This document shows positions 11,635 through 22,985 of a stretch of 64,000 bases of DNA, in pieces. The stretch's first letter is position 1, and each line of letters starts with the position of its first letter. The translations under genes and the position numbers were made by a program. The DNA comes from Diphasiastrum complanatum. Lineage: Eukaryota > Streptophyta > Lycopodiopsida > Lycopodiales > Lycopodiaceae. The DNA lies in the NCBI GenBank assembly GCA_029204225.1, contig CM055108.1, positions 6,753,608 to 6,817,607 on the forward strand, given 5' to 3'. Below the pieces are notes generated by a model. That model was not told the DNA's origin and did no database searches. It saw only the letters and a list, made by a program, of their open reading frames with translations.

Positions 11635-13016
11635 CTCCCTCTTGAATCTTGCAGCTTTGTTCGTTCAATCCAATTGTCTCTCTTTGCTTGGTAAAGAGTG
11701 GCTTGTCGAGCAGTTTCGTGAGGAGATCTGCAATCAGACTTTCTGATTTTATGAACTGGACCTAGAGCTCTCCTTTCGAGATCAAATCTCGAATGTGATG
11801 GTACTTCAGAGGAATGCGCTTTGTCTTTGAATGAAAGACAGAATCCTGGGACAGATAGATGGCACTCTGGGAATCCATCATCATCGTGTTTGGCCCCTCT
11901 TGTGGTATCCCGATTGCCTCCAACATCATCTGCAGCCACACTACCTCATTCGCCACTTTCGAGGCTGTGACATACTTAGCTTCGCAAGAGGATTGAGCTA
12001 CCAGAGTTTGCTTTTTGCATATCCAGCTGATTACAGCTCCACACGCTATTGTACATCCTCCAATAATGGACTTGTTGTCATCCTTGCAACTCGCCCAGCT
12101 CGCATCACTGTAGTGATGCAGCTCGAATCCTTTCTCCTCGTTTCTAGCTCTGTAGTTTAATCCAATATTCTGGGTACCCTTCAGATACTGTAGGATTCGT
12201 TTGGCCGTTTGCCAATGTGCTAGACCGGGAATTGGCTGAATGCATAAACAGAGAAGGCCAGATCTGGTCTGGTACAAATTGTCAAGTACATCAGACTCCC
12301 GATTAAGTTCTGGTAGGGTATACCTACCATCTTCTGTTCTTCATCTTCTGTTTTTGGACAATCATGTTTCGTGAGCTTGGCTCCAACTATCATTAGTGTG
12401 GCTTTTTCTTTGCAGTCCATCATGTGGTATTGCGTTAGCACTTTTCTGGCGTATTCTGACTGACTCAAGTGCATTTTGCCATTTGTTCGATCTCTTCTGA
12501 TCTCCAGTCCTAGGCATTTTGTTGCTTCTCCAAGATTTGTGATTTCGTAGCTTTTAGAAATCCGACTCTTCGTGTCTTTGATCAGCATCAAGGAATTTCC
12601 TATCATCAGCGAATCATCCACGAAAATGGTCAGTATCACAAAATCCTTTCCTACTCTTTTGATGTAGACATTACAGTCTGGTTGAGTAGGGTTGAAGTCT
12701 AGAGACTTCAAAAGACCATCAAGCTTTTTGTACTAAGCCCGTGATGCCTATTTTAGACCGTAGATGCATCTCTACAATCGACAGACACATTGTCTATTGT
12801 CAGGGTTTTCATAGCCTTCAGATTGCTTCATGAAGATTTTCTTTTGTAGATCTCCGTGGAGAAAGGCTGTTCTCACGTCAATCTGGTGAATTTCTAGATT
12901 GTATTGTGTGGCGTATGCAAGGAGTAGCCTTATGCTTGTCATCTTCACCATGGGCGAATATGTGTCGAAAGAGTCAACACCATATCTCTGCGTGCAGCCC
13001 TTTGTGACAAGCTTTG
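11635..13016 (-). pseudogene. Copia RT-RNase H relic between the two LTR copies
   Basis: Reading down the minus strand: QRYGVDSFDTYSPMVKM, IHQIDVRTAFLHGD (RT motif with the catalytic D), FVDDSLMIGN (YVDD box changed to FVDD), LGEATKCLGLEIRRD, then RNase H (GYSDASWA-like YSDASWASCKDD, then DSQSAIYLSQDSVFHSKTKRI). Gag, protease and integrase are absent: the internal region begins abruptly inside the RT at 13016, fused to the LTR copy at 13017. At least one frameshift and stop occur around 12715-12790. The element is internally deleted and non-functional. Confidence 0.75.
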
Positions 13017-13668
13017 CCTTATTCTAGCAATCAAGAGACACAGCACAAGGCCAAGAGATACAGGAGATAGAGCGACTATATTGTCAGTCTGGTTTTAGAG
13101 CGAGATCGTTAGTGTCTCACTCATTGGTGGATTGACTCTCTGCTCTTTCGCTGTGTTCTGCTCGTTGGCAGACTTTCATGCACAACTATGGTATTTTTGC
13201 TTTCTTACTCTATTCGCTACGTCTCTCTCTGTTTCTTACAGATCTCTTTAAAATTCTCATCACTTTTTCTCTCACTTTTTTGGTTATGATCCAGAGAGAA
13301 TCATTTATACCTCCACTGTGTGGAGTTTACAAGATAGCTAAATGTAGAATCACAAGACTATTAATGCTAATCATCTAGTTAGTTAGTCTTTGTCGTTGCT
13401 AGTCGTTTTAGCTGGGCATGAGGCCCGTTGAGTTACTAGCTGGCAACACGAAAGATTTCTCTTCGTGTGTTTTTGTTCTTTTTGTAGTTTTTGTTTTGCG
13501 TCCATTTTGCGCTTTGCGGTTTTGGAGGTGTGTTTACGATTTGCGATTGATTCGTGAATCATTCGTGCTTCGAATCAAAGACACGTTGACTGTCGCAAAT
13601 TGTTCTCGTTCGACCTTCATGTCTTGTTCGTGTTGCGACAAAGTTGCAGGAGTTCACCATTTCTGACA
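13017..13668 (-). repeat. LTR of minus-strand copia element (5' copy)
   Basis: Direct repeat of 10986-11634 with scattered substitutions. The junction with internal sequence at 13016 falls within RT rather than at a primer-binding site, at a short overlap (tagaataa/ggcaaag on the minus strand), consistent with an internal deletion that consumed the LTR end. Confidence 0.6.
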
Positions 13669-13699
13669 CAGAGATAGAGCTATGCAGCTCTGATTGTCG

Positions 13700-15030
13700 C
13701 ACTAGAGTATTGTTGGACCAATCTATGAAAATTGCAGATCATGTAGCAACCTTCTAAGCCAGATTATCTCCTTCACTGCTGATGTAGCTACAATGTATTC
13801 AGATTCTGTGGAGGACAACAGAATGCATTCATGCTTTCTGCTGTTCCATAAAATGGGTCCTCTTGCAAGGAAACAAATATAACTTGATGTGGATTTTCTG
13901 ATATCCATGTCTCCTGCCCAATTTGAATCTAAATAAGTGATTAGCGAAAGTGCAGCTTATGTATTACCGTTATAGCTCAAAGCATAGTGTTTTGTAGCTT
14001 GAATGTATCTTAATACTCTTTACAGAGCCTTCCAATATTGTAGGCCTGGATTGGACATGTATCGAGACAATGTGCTTACCTCATATGCTAGATCATGTCG
14101 TGTACAAAAGATAATAGAATAGATTATAGATCCTATGACAGATTGATAAGGATATATGTACATTTCTTGCTGATCTGCTTGAGTTTTGGGGCACATGTCT
14201 TTGGACAGCTTCGATCCTGGATCCATAAGTGTGTCTATGGGCTTGCAGTCCATCATGCCAAATATGCGTAGTACATTGATTAAATGGACTCTTGGCTTAT
14301 AGTGATCCTTCTGCTTGCGCGATCTTTGTTGATCTCCATACCGAGTAGGTAATGAACTGGGCCTAAATCAGTCAGCTCAAATTCTGATGAAAGCAAAGAT
14401 TTGGTTTCATGTAGCAGCTGGCTTGAATTGTCGATAATTAATGAATCATCAACATATAATGCTATTATAACATAGCTTGACCCTTTACGCTTGAGATATA
14501 CATTTGAGTAGGCGGAGCAAGAATTGAAATTATGCTACAACAAGAAGTGGTTGATTCTTTCACACCAGTCCGGGGAGCTTGCTTGAGGACATATAGTGCC
14601 TTGTGCAATTTACCAAATGCTCTTGGCCTTGAAGGACGTAACTTTCTAGTTGATAAATGAAAATGTCTTCTTGTATATATTCGTGAAGAAACGTTGTTTG
14701 GACATCCATCTGGTGAATGTCCAGATCCTCTACAGTAGCTATAGCTAGCAAGGTGCGAATAAATTGATGCTTTACCACTAGACTAAAGGTGTTAGTGTAA
14801 TTTATTCCATATACTTGTTTGAATCTTTTAACCACTAAGCGAGCTTTCCATTTGGATATTGATCCATCTGGCTTAAGCTTTAGCTTGAATATCCATCTAG
14901 AGTCAATAGGTTTTATACCTGTAGGAGGGACGTGATGTATAGCAGAGTGTTGCCATTTTTGCCAAGGCCGGATGGGGCCACTAAAAATAGCCACCTGGAG
15001 ATTGTTGATGCAGAAGTAAGTATTTCTCAT
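13700..15030 (-). pseudogene. Copia pol relic (RT and RNase H)
   Basis: A different copia family from its neighbour. Minus strand from about 15010: DSRWIFKLKLKPDGSISKWK, ARLVVKRFKQVYGINY, then the RT motif DIHQMDVQTTFLHEYIQ; a YVDD-region fragment near 14440-14480; PYQSVIGSIIYSIIFCTRHDLAYEV (about 14100-14160); and RNase H DIRKSTSSYICFLARGP with SSTESEYIVATSAVKEIIWL (about 13740-13910). Multiple frameshifts break it. It ends against the Ulp1-exon segment at about 15.03 kb. Confidence 0.7.
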
Positions 15031-15105
15031 CAAGTATTTGATAGGTAATATGATCTATTTTTTTCAGAGTGCACAACTAACCTATTATACGTTTTGTGAT
15101 TGAAG

Positions 15106-15347
15106 TCAGCTCAGCAAGAGGATGGACTTAGTTGTGGATGGTTCTCCATCCGCAATGTACAGGACTTTTTAGAGTGGTACATCATGCAATCCGGGGCTCC
15201 AGATATACGAAAGGTAAATAGACTAGTGAATGGCCTAACTACGTTATTTTCGATTTGGTTTTTGATAAGTCAATTGACTCGGTTCTTTTGGATTTGCAGT
15301 ATAAATGTCGAGCATTTTCAATGAATGAGATATATGAGTTTCTTTAA
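15106..15347 (+). pseudogene. Two C-terminal exons of a Ulp1-like SUMO protease (C48)
   Basis: The exon at 15106-15213 encodes 36 residues with QQEDGLSCGWFS, the Gln (oxyanion hole) and Cys-Gly (nucleophile) box of Ulp1/SENP cysteine proteases. A donor at 15214 (gtaaat) and an acceptor at 15298-15299 join it in frame to 15300-15347, YKCRAFSMNEIYEFL then TAA. Upstream exons with the His and Asp of the triad are not present; copia sequence occupies that position. Its tail-to-tail placement with the BAH-like gene at 15644-16983 suggests both belong to one transposon. Ulp1 proteases are known cargo of several plant DNA transposons. Identification rests on one strong motif. Confidence 0.55.
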
Positions 15348-15643
15348 CAGATGTTTGTGAACTTATTATCTCATGCAACACCCAGTCCACCTGCGGAAAC
15401 GGGAGGCCAATCAAGTCCACAACTGACACTAGTGCAGGGTGGAGATAATCCATACTACTTTGAGCTGTAAATAATAGATTAAATAGAGATATACATTTTT
15501 GATGTAATGCCCTATGAATAATTATGGGCATATAGAAAGATAACAATGAGAAAAGGCACCATTGTTACATACTAGTAACACATGTACATTCTCAGAAAAT
15601 GCGAAATATATTGATATTTATGAGAGCTTTTACAAATCTTGTA

Positions 15644-16983
15644 TCATGATTGCTCTATTATCTGAACAATTCCGCCCAAATCTTTGCATTTGATTTTCTC
15701 TTCATGTCTATTATGTATCTGCACAAACATACATTAATCAAATTACAGTTAGTGATCCGAATATTGACAAAAAGGATAATGAATATAAATTAATATACAA
15801 ATTCATGGATTTCACATACCAATTTTCCATCCAATATAAAGTTGAAATATTCGGGGATATCTTGCTGTAAAAGTGTCAGTTCCGTTCTAATGTATAATAA
15901 GGTCTAGTCTTGCTCAACCTCAATAGTAGTAAGTAAATCCCCATTTGCCATGATATCAATGTCTATACGATCAGTGTGTCCAATGTTGTCTAGATTTTGA
16001 TCTAATGGGGCCCAAGTACCATTGTGTTCTTTCCATCTCTGATAATGAAACACCATACTAAGCATTTGCTTTTCTATACTGTATCTAAATGATATGGATG
16101 AATGTTTGATTCTACAAGAAATATCTGCAATGGATCTTATATCCCAACCATTGTCCATGAATTTGAATAAAAAATCATCTGAAAGATTTGTGCAAAGAAA
16201 CAATGTGGGAGTTCGATGCACTTCTGTGTTTGAAAAAGAGCTGACAAACAATTACATTGGAACAAACCAGCTTAAGTGCACATTTCTTGACTGTACTAGT
16301 TTTGAGTGACTTTTGTACATCATTATATAGCTTGGAACTAAAGCATTTTATTATATTGTCGTTGACTGCAATCCACCACACGTTATTTTGAAAATTAGGT
16401 AGAGGTATATACTCTAGTTTTCCCATTCCTCCATTTGTGTCTGGAATATGCATAGCATCATAAAAAAATATCCCAAAATCTGCAAATTCTTTTGCTGTTC
16501 GTCCTCCGTATTGCAATTTGCCAATTTCTGAATGGATGAGATCTATAATACCAGAAAGAGACGCCACATGTTCTCATTCATGTATATTTGAAGGATATAG
16601 ATCTGCAATACATAAACACGATTACGTTTTTAAAATGACAAGCAATCCAAAAAATTAAGATACTTACAATTACACTTTCGAAAATCATGTGGATTTATAG
16701 CCTCCACATTAAGTTCTGAATGCATATAAACATGTTGAATAAGCACCTCTAAAATGGTTTGTCCTCTTGGAGAAACTTTGAAATCAATAATCCGCCCTTT
16801 CCAATAAGATCTATGTGTATACTTGGCCTTTTTCTTTTGGAAAAAAGCCCCTCTCGCCGATGGATGCATCAGTACCCAAGAAGCCTTATGATCTTCACGA
16901 GCAATCCATGTGCCATCGTCTTCCCTCTCATTATAAAAAATTGCAGAGCATATTAAGGATCTCGGTCTCCTTCTCATCACCAT
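15644..16983 (-). pseudogene. BAH-like gene, copy 2 (broken relative of 41369-42726)
   Basis: Exon 1 (16983 to about 16670) encodes WVLMHPSARGAFF, YWKGRIIDFKVSPRGQ, LIQHVYMHSELNV, a pattern like the core of BAH chromatin-binding domains. The donor is gtaagt, and exon 2 begins YLYPSN as in the other copy. Exon 2 carries IGKLQYGGRTAKEF, FGIFFYDAMH, FMDNGWDIRS and WKEHNGTWAPLDQ, and ends TLLYIRTELTLLQQ, IPEYFNFILDGKL. A short last exon (IHNRHEEKIKCKD) ends at a stop at 15644. The intron positions and the phase of the first intron match the 41-kb copy. A TGA replaces the conserved Trp early in exon 2, a TAG lies near 15905, and frame changes occur. A dead copy, but the cross-copy conservation shows a real gene family. 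Confidence 0.65.
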
Positions 16984-18376
16984 AGCTTGAAGAGTTCACG
17001 TTTGAACTCGTCAATATGAGAGTCCAGAGTATAATAGGCGGCAAACCTATTTATGAGTCCCAAGATAATTTTAACTTGAGGTTAACCCAAGCAGTTTAGT
17101 CAACCAGTCGTCGCGCACGCCAGTCAATAGTATGCTTCCAATCTACCAGACCGGAAATTTAAATTTGCCCAAATATGAATTGTGTTTTCCGGGTCAGACG
17201 AGTTATGTTACATAGAAGCCACTATGTCAAGAACCGATTGGGCCACATGGACATAAACAGAGAGGAAAAAAAAAAAACTCGTAACAAACGGCCCTTCTAA
17301 GTTTGAGCACTCTTGTAATGTCTTCTTGGAAGTTCTCGCATTTGGTGATTGTTTCTATGTTTGTTGTTCATATGATTGATTTTTCATGTGGAGCTCATTG
17401 TTGCTTACTTTTTTGTTCAATTAACAACCAAAGATTTCCTTATAGTTAATTTAGGTCCTTTAAGGGATGAGGGTTGTATCGTTGCCTTTGGCTTTGGAGA
17501 TCGGAGTACAATGAGAAAGGATAATTGTCATACTAGGTGGTTTAGAAGACTTAAATATGAGATACTTTGAAAGTTATAATTTTGCATTTTTTATTTACAT
17601 GTTTTTTGTTTTATTATATCAAAACATTATATTTTTAGAAAGTATGTACTTGTTAGTGTAATCTCTTAGCTCCCTTCAAGGCTAGCAAATGTTTTAAGCT
17701 TAGCAATAACTACAAGCTAAATAGTGATTAAGGCTTTTACTAAGTACTAGGCCATAGTGTAGTAATTCTATGTGCACAAAAGACTTTGGTTAATACCTAG
17801 AGGCTTCATGATTGAATTCCATGTAGATTGAAACATGTGAAAAGTGCTTCTTTCCATTGAGCAAATGAAAAATATCCTAATCAACTTCAATGGACTGACT
17901 TTGCCTTTCATGTGAAAGACAAATCAGCGTTTGGCAAATGGCATACATCAGTTCTCTCCCAATCAAGGAAGGCAAAAGCTTCCATGGCTCATCGTTTTGT
18001 GAATGATTATTAATTATTCTGAGGTGAGACGCACTAGTGTCACTCACTGAGCGTGGGTTAAAAGAGTGGTTGTGCAGGCTCTTCTGCCACTTGGGAGCGA
18101 AGAACAAAAAATCTTTAAAAACATATCTCTCGCTCTCTCCCTCTCTCACCATATCTATGATTCATCATGAGAAATACGAAGATACGAGATATGAGATGCA
18201 CAAAAGGATGGGCTTACTCCGCCTTCCTGCAAAGTATAAATTAAATGAAGCCACTATAAGTTGCTACTTCAAAAAGCGGACCTGCGCAGGCAGAGAGAGA
18301 CTGTGTAGGTGTGTCTGTATGAAAAAAGACGCACCCTTTCAAAAGGCGATAGGAGAGATTAGAAACTTTCAACATC
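16984..18376. other. Intergenic region
   Basis: AT-rich, with no convincing coding exon. 17758-17796 is an inverted match to 38243-38282 (gtgcacaaaagactttggttaa core), so it contains a dispersed repeat. A pyrimidine run at about 18124-18150 and a TATA-like tataaattaaatg at about 18236 lie upstream of the 3D-domain gene and could be promoter elements. Confidence 0.35.
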
Positions 18377-19006
18377 ATGCAGCAGCTCGATCGCTATTCT
18401 ATCAACCCCAACTTCCACTCCAGGCTCGTCACACTTGTGGCAGTACTCTTCTATATTGCCTATGTAGCAGTTCCGAATATAGATGCCAGGATTGTCAAGC
18501 TCACTTATTACTGGATTGCTGTTGAGACAGATTACCCCTCCGGATCGGATGTGTCCATCAAGGAGTGCACCAGTGGCCAAGTGATTGCCAAAGTGTCCAG
18601 CCAATATTGGAGTGCAGTGCACATGGAGGGAACTGGTAAACTGCGTGATGGTAGCTTCATCACCTGTAACGACGACTCCTGTCACTGCTACGGGAAAGCG
18701 CCTTACCCTGTGGGAGCCTGGGATAATCCCATCAAAATCTACTCATCCCTTGCAGCGAACGACATTCCCCCTCACACTCGTGTCTTCGTGAAACAGCTAC
18801 AGGGAGTAAAGCTGCCCAATAAACAAGTCCATAATGGCTGCTTTGAAGTTGATGACCAGAGCTGGAGCTTCGGCTCCAGCCACGTTGATTGGTATGTCTA
18901 CAGAGAAGGCAACTACAAGATTCTGGACCAAAACCTGAATGGACTAGATTCTGTGGACATAGAAGTCGGCTCCAATTGCCAGCTACTAGCCTACGAAGAG
19001 ATGTAG
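18377..19006 (+). CDS. Secreted 3D-domain (double-psi beta-barrel) protein
   Basis: Intact single-exon frame of 209 residues. Residues about 17-37 form a hydrophobic segment (LVTLVAVLFYIAYVAV) consistent with a signal peptide or anchor. The body starts KLTYYWIAVETDYP, then VHMEGTGKLRDGSF, a Cys-rich turn (CNDDSCHCYG), and the C-terminal signature LPNKQVHNGCFEVDDQSW with a later HVDWYV. Together these give the Asp-Asp...Asp pattern of the 3D domain, found in MltA-like lytic transglycosylases and in secreted fungal and plant proteins. The likely location is the cell wall or apoplast; the substrate cannot be inferred. The start chosen is the first Met of the frame. No stop or frameshift and good codon coherence make it one of two probable host genes. 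Confidence 0.78.
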   Translation: MQQLDRYSINPNFHSRLVTLVAVLFYIAYVAVPNIDARIVKLTYYWIAVETDYPSGSDVSIKECTSGQVIAKVSSQYWSAVHMEGTGKLRDGSFITCNDDSCHCYGKAPYPVGAWDNPIKIYSSLAANDIPPHTRVFVKQLQGVKLPNKQVHNGCFEVDDQSWSFGSSHVDWYVYREGNYKILDQNLNGLDSVDIEVGSNCQLLAYEEM

Positions 19007-19540
19007 CTCCTGCTGCCTCCCCCAATGCATGTATGCAGCTCTGCCAGTCCAAAAGGCACTTAAGCCTCACTTGCACTTTCAAGGCTTCTATTCCTACTTC
19101 AAACTTTTGCATATAATTTAGAAAGAAACCGTACAAATTTCTAGAAAAGTACAGCAATACGATAGCTCATGGATTGTATGTATCCTATCGCGCATCCTCA
19201 TCTATGTAATTTATATATGTTTGAATGTCAAATTTACAGTGGAAGCCATTCTTTGGTGTCTCCATCCACTTTGATCTTGAATCTCATTTTTTCTCTCTTC
19301 TACATGTCCTTGATCACATCAAAAGAGCTTAACATGAATGTATAGGAGCTTCAAGAGCCGATCAAAGTAGGTAAATATGTGTGCAAGCTTCAAGGTAGAG
19401 TCATTCCATCACATCCTAAAAGAACAATGTCGCGAAGAACCATAGGTCAAATGATCTAAGGGCAATTTTATATAATAGAGCTATGAAATACTCTTTTAGG
19501 ATTGGTTGATGTCTTACTCCATGTTTCAAATGATGGTGTC
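19007..19540. other. 3' flank of the 3D-domain gene
   Basis: Contains AT-rich possible polyadenylation signals (for example ataatttagaaag near 19110) and no ORF with recognisable features. It ends at the edge of the inverted repeat that begins at 19541. Confidence 0.35.
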
Positions 19541-19945
19541 ACTTTTTTTACCCCTAGTTGGTGGCATCCTATGTCGCATGAATGCATGGGACGTCGTCGA
19601 GGGGTAAGTGCCATTAAATTTCTCGATGAATCTAGCTAAGCTCTCACTTGTGGATGAGTTTAATTGGCATGTTCAACACGCTTCGATTGATCTCCAACAT
19701 GCGGAAGAGCTTGCCACTTAGCTATAAGAATTGCGCTAGCTCTAAAGCTCGGTCTAGGACCTGCACAACCTCTTGGTGATTGCAGACACCACATGTGACT
19801 CTAAAACTGCAATGGGTGGACTACTTGAGAAAAAGCACGCATTAATAGAACAACTATCTCTCTTATGAGTGATGGGAGTTGTTGAATGCTATTTGATTTT
19901 TGGCTAGGTTGGATTTTGTCGGTTTTATACTATGATAGATGGTTA
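19541..19945 (+). repeat. 405-bp repeat, inverted partner of 63046-63450
   Basis: The sequence from acttttttta to gatagatggtta is reproduced almost base for base as the reverse complement of 63046-63450, about 43 kb away. No long ORF is open, but the composition is less AT-rich than its surroundings. The inner part (about 19890-19945) also resembles 50705-50760, so it belongs to a larger dispersed repeat family. Confidence 0.85.
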
Positions 19946-20558
19946 TTCCAAATGCACTTAAACTAAAAAAGACCTAGAAAATAAAATAGAAAGCAAAATA
20001 GTTTTGATCCGAAATGATCCAAAACCCAAAATTTTCCTCAAAAAAAAAATAACAAAACAATTTCAAACTCTTCTAATAAAAACAGTAGGAAAATTGATTT
20101 TCTTTGAAAAGTTTTCCTAACAAAATTGATCCATGAACATTTTATAGCAAGAAATTTTTGTTCATGGTTACAAATGGTATCAATGTATCTAGGAAAACTT
20201 TTTCCTAGTTACAAATGGTAGCAATGTATCTAGGGAACTAAAGGTTTCCCTAGATGAAATTGATCCACATACATTTCATAACTAGGAAATACATTTTCCT
20301 AGTTAGAAGGGGCTTATAAGGCATCCAAATTCATTTCTAAAAATCGTGTGAAACTAGGGAATTTCACGTTTTTCCTATGTAGGAAACAATGCTTGCCAAA
20401 AACCTATAATCCATGTTAAAAAGCCTACAAAAAACGAAATTCACCTAATAAATTTTTTTGGGTAGGTTTTCAAAACCTACAAGTTTAATTACTTATAGGT
20501 AAAAAGCCTATTCATATTTTTAACATAGGTTTGCGGGTTGGTTGTTGGAGGAGCTGTG
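19946..20558. other. AT-rich tract with local internal repeats
   Basis: Contains short reiterations around 20150-20300: three variants of a tagggaaa/gttacaaatggta/atccatgaacattt(t/c)at unit. There is no coding sequence. It ends with a 30-bp flank (tttgcgggttgg...gagctgtg) also found before the LTR at 26460. Confidence 0.4.
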
Positions 20559-20690
20559 TGTTGGATTATTCTCCTACTAATCGACTAATTGACATATTAA
20601 TCTTCATCCAACTTTTATCTACACCTACAGAATTCATCGTGTTTTTACACAGTCTGCAGAACTACTCGAAAACGACTCACAGTGCTTCAG
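20559..20690 (+). repeat. Truncated copia LTR stub
   Basis: TGTTGGATTATTCTCC at 20559 matches the start of the LTRs at 26460 and 55929. Similarity ends near 20685 after ctcacagtg, where unrelated sequence leads into the GC-rich LTR at 20718. Confidence 0.75.
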
Positions 20691-20717
20691 ATTCAACTCA
20701 TTTTGTTGGACTAAATC

Positions 20718-21962
20718 TGTAGCGCAGGCATCCCAAAGGGAGCCGGGAACCACGACTTAGCTTTCCAGCCTTCAACTCTTGCCATCCAAATCCGCTTGAC
20801 ATACAACCAGCCAACTCGCCAACAACGATCAGACTTAACCAACTTGAAGTTCCGAAAACCAACATTGAGATCCAACCTGGCGCCATGCCAGATCGGGGGT
20901 CCCGACGTGGGTGACTTCCCTCCAAGCAAGTCGCCCGACATACATCAAACTTAACCAACTCGAAGCTTCGTTACAAACGAGTAACATCCATTCCAAGTAA
21001 GCGATCTGACTTACATCAGACTTAACCAACTGAAAGCTTCGTCACGAGTGCTGGAAGCCAACCTGGCGCCACGCCAGACTGGACAGCCATAAACAGGTAA
21101 CATCCACCCAAGCAAGGCATCCAACTCAGCCGACAGGTTAGAGCCCGTTCCCCAAGAGGTTAACCCATTCACGTTCATGCAAGGAACACTCAGAACCACA
21201 AGCCGCGACAGATATGGAAACAACTAGTTCTTGGACCAAATGGTCCCGACAGCATACCGCTGGCGCCACGGACCGAATGGTCCCGACGGCATACTGCTGG
21301 CGTCCCGGGATACGACCCTCAGCTATGTGCCAAGTTAAAAATTTTGAAAGCGGCCTTACAACTGGCGCTTTTACCGAACACTGAAACCCAGAAGGTAATC
21401 AGAGTCAGTTTGAGGAAAATCCCACTTTATTGATAAATCTGAGAAGGTTACATTTCAAGTGTGTGACCGACCCTAGTCTCCGGGGCGCTAGCATGCCAAG
21501 GCGAGAGCCATGACAACATTCCAGCAAGGGAGGCTGAGACTTGGTTGGAGCTCGCCCTGAGTCGCAACCCGCACTCCCCTATAGTATTGGTGTGATTCGG
21601 CACCCCCCCTCATACCAAGCACTCTACCCAAGCTGGTAAAGCACGTTTTTCTCTCTCTAGGATTTTCTCTTTCTAGAAAGTCATTTTCTCTCTCTAGATT
21701 TTATTGATCCCCAGGCTTCCTTTAATCATGCCTAGATCGTGTGAGGTGATTGCACATCGATCTGAGCTCTCTGGACTTCGCTAGAACCGATCAAAGATTT
21801 TCAGCCATAGGAACTTGGCGCCGGCTGGATACTGGTCACAGTGGCGCCGGGAGCGGCGCTGGCGCCATTGGCGCCGGGAGCAGCAGGGGCGTTGCTGGCG
21901 CCGGGGACATTGTTGGCGCCGACGGCACCGGAAGTAAAGCTTGTAAAGGTAGCTTTACAACA
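20718..21962 (+). mobile_element. GC-rich LTR (solo or truncated), family shared with 62128-63044
   Basis: It starts TGTAGCGCAGGC and ends gctttacaaca. It shares its start, a cactttattgat...gaggttacatt block, a ccctatag...gtgattcggca block and its end with the LTR at 62128-63044. It contains several copies of an acttaaccaact-gaagcttcg module (20830-21040), a 2x roughly 39-bp tandem repeat (21231-21307) and a dense cluster of GGCGCC sites (21810-21925). No primer-binding site or pol domain follows directly, and no target-site duplication is obvious. Confidence 0.6.
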
Positions 21963-22624
21963 TCCACCCCACCTTTATAAAATCTGATGTCCTCATCAGA
22001 TGTCAGATTAAAGTAAAGGTGTCTCCCAATTAAAATAACTATACATTTAAGCTACTTGGCACAGTACTCAATTTACTGGCCACTTTTTATTAACATTGAA
22101 GCTGGCACACCACAAGTCGGAGGCTCAGCTCTTTGTACTGAAAAATTACATAACTTGAAAATATATCTTTGTCTGGGAAAAGCGTAGATTTGATCGCTTT
22201 CGTAAAACCCGAGAACCTTATTAACTGGTGACAGAGGCCTTTCTTTGAAATGTTCGCCCCTGTCGCTTCTGACTTTCGATTGTGGAACTCCTTTGAGCTC
22301 CTGATTTGTCCTTGATGCACTTTGTGTTGAGCTCCCTGAGCTCCAGATTTGTTCAGTTCCGCACAGGTATCAAGGCTCCCTGAGCCGAAGGATTTATCGT
22401 TTGATTGCCCACTTTATGGTCCACTCCGTGCCTTGTTGCTTCTGCACCTTGATTTCTCTCCTTGTCCAAGCCTGATCTTGATACTTTTCCATCTTGGCTC
22501 TTTAAGGTAGGCAAAGATTGAGTACTCCGCAATGCACCTCTCACTTAGCTTGAAGTAGCTCTTTGAATCAGCCCAAATGTAACCATTGACCTCGTGGAAA
22601 GCCAAAGGGTTGCACCAGTTTGAT
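21963..22624. other. Unassigned sequence after GC-rich LTR
   Basis: Contains a caccacaagtcggaggctcag block (22106-22126) that also occurs inside the LTR at 62128-63044 (about 62930-62950), so it is probably part of the same element family. I see no clear coding region. Confidence 0.35.
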
Positions 22625-22985
22625 CCGCAGTTTCTGGATTCTAGAGCTAGTCAACATATGACCAATCATTGTGAGCATTTTCACTCCTATACACCTTACA
22701 GTACAAAAAAATTGTTCATCTTGGCGATGATAGTACACACACTATCGAAGGTGAAGGCACTATAAGATTGATGTTCTAGCATGATCAATTCAAAGTACTA
22801 TCAAATGTTTTGTATGTACCTAAACTCTCTACAAATCTGTTATCTGTAAGTAGAATTGTCGATTTAGGTCAAAACTTTTGAGCACTTGATGTCTCTAAAA
22901 GGTTTGGGTATGTCACTAAGATTTCTTCAAAGCTCGGTATTATTTCACTATGTGAATTTGAAATTTAACACTAACATAGTATTGG
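22625..22985 (+). pseudogene. Copia protease/pre-integrase relic
   Basis: The frame gives FLDSRASQHMTNHCEHF (DSGA protease motif changed to DSRA), KKIVHLGDDSTHTIEGEG, and VLYVPKLSTNLLSVSRIVDLG, the conserved protease-to-integrase linker of Ty1/copia. Stops interrupt it (for example TAG near 22788). A related minus-strand piece lies at about 38650-38850. Confidence 0.7.

Noticed and set aside
11351-11939. Plus- and minus-strand ORFs across the LTR/RNase H boundary
   Set aside because: Shadows of LTR sequence and of the minus-strand RNase H frame.
20698-21223. Overlapping minus-strand ORFs in the GC-rich LTR
   Set aside because: They lie within a non-coding LTR with tandem modules; the frames arise from GC-rich repeats.
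22090-22605. Minus-strand ORFs of 63-76 residues
   Set aside because: No recognisable motif; they overlap sequence shared with LTR interiors.
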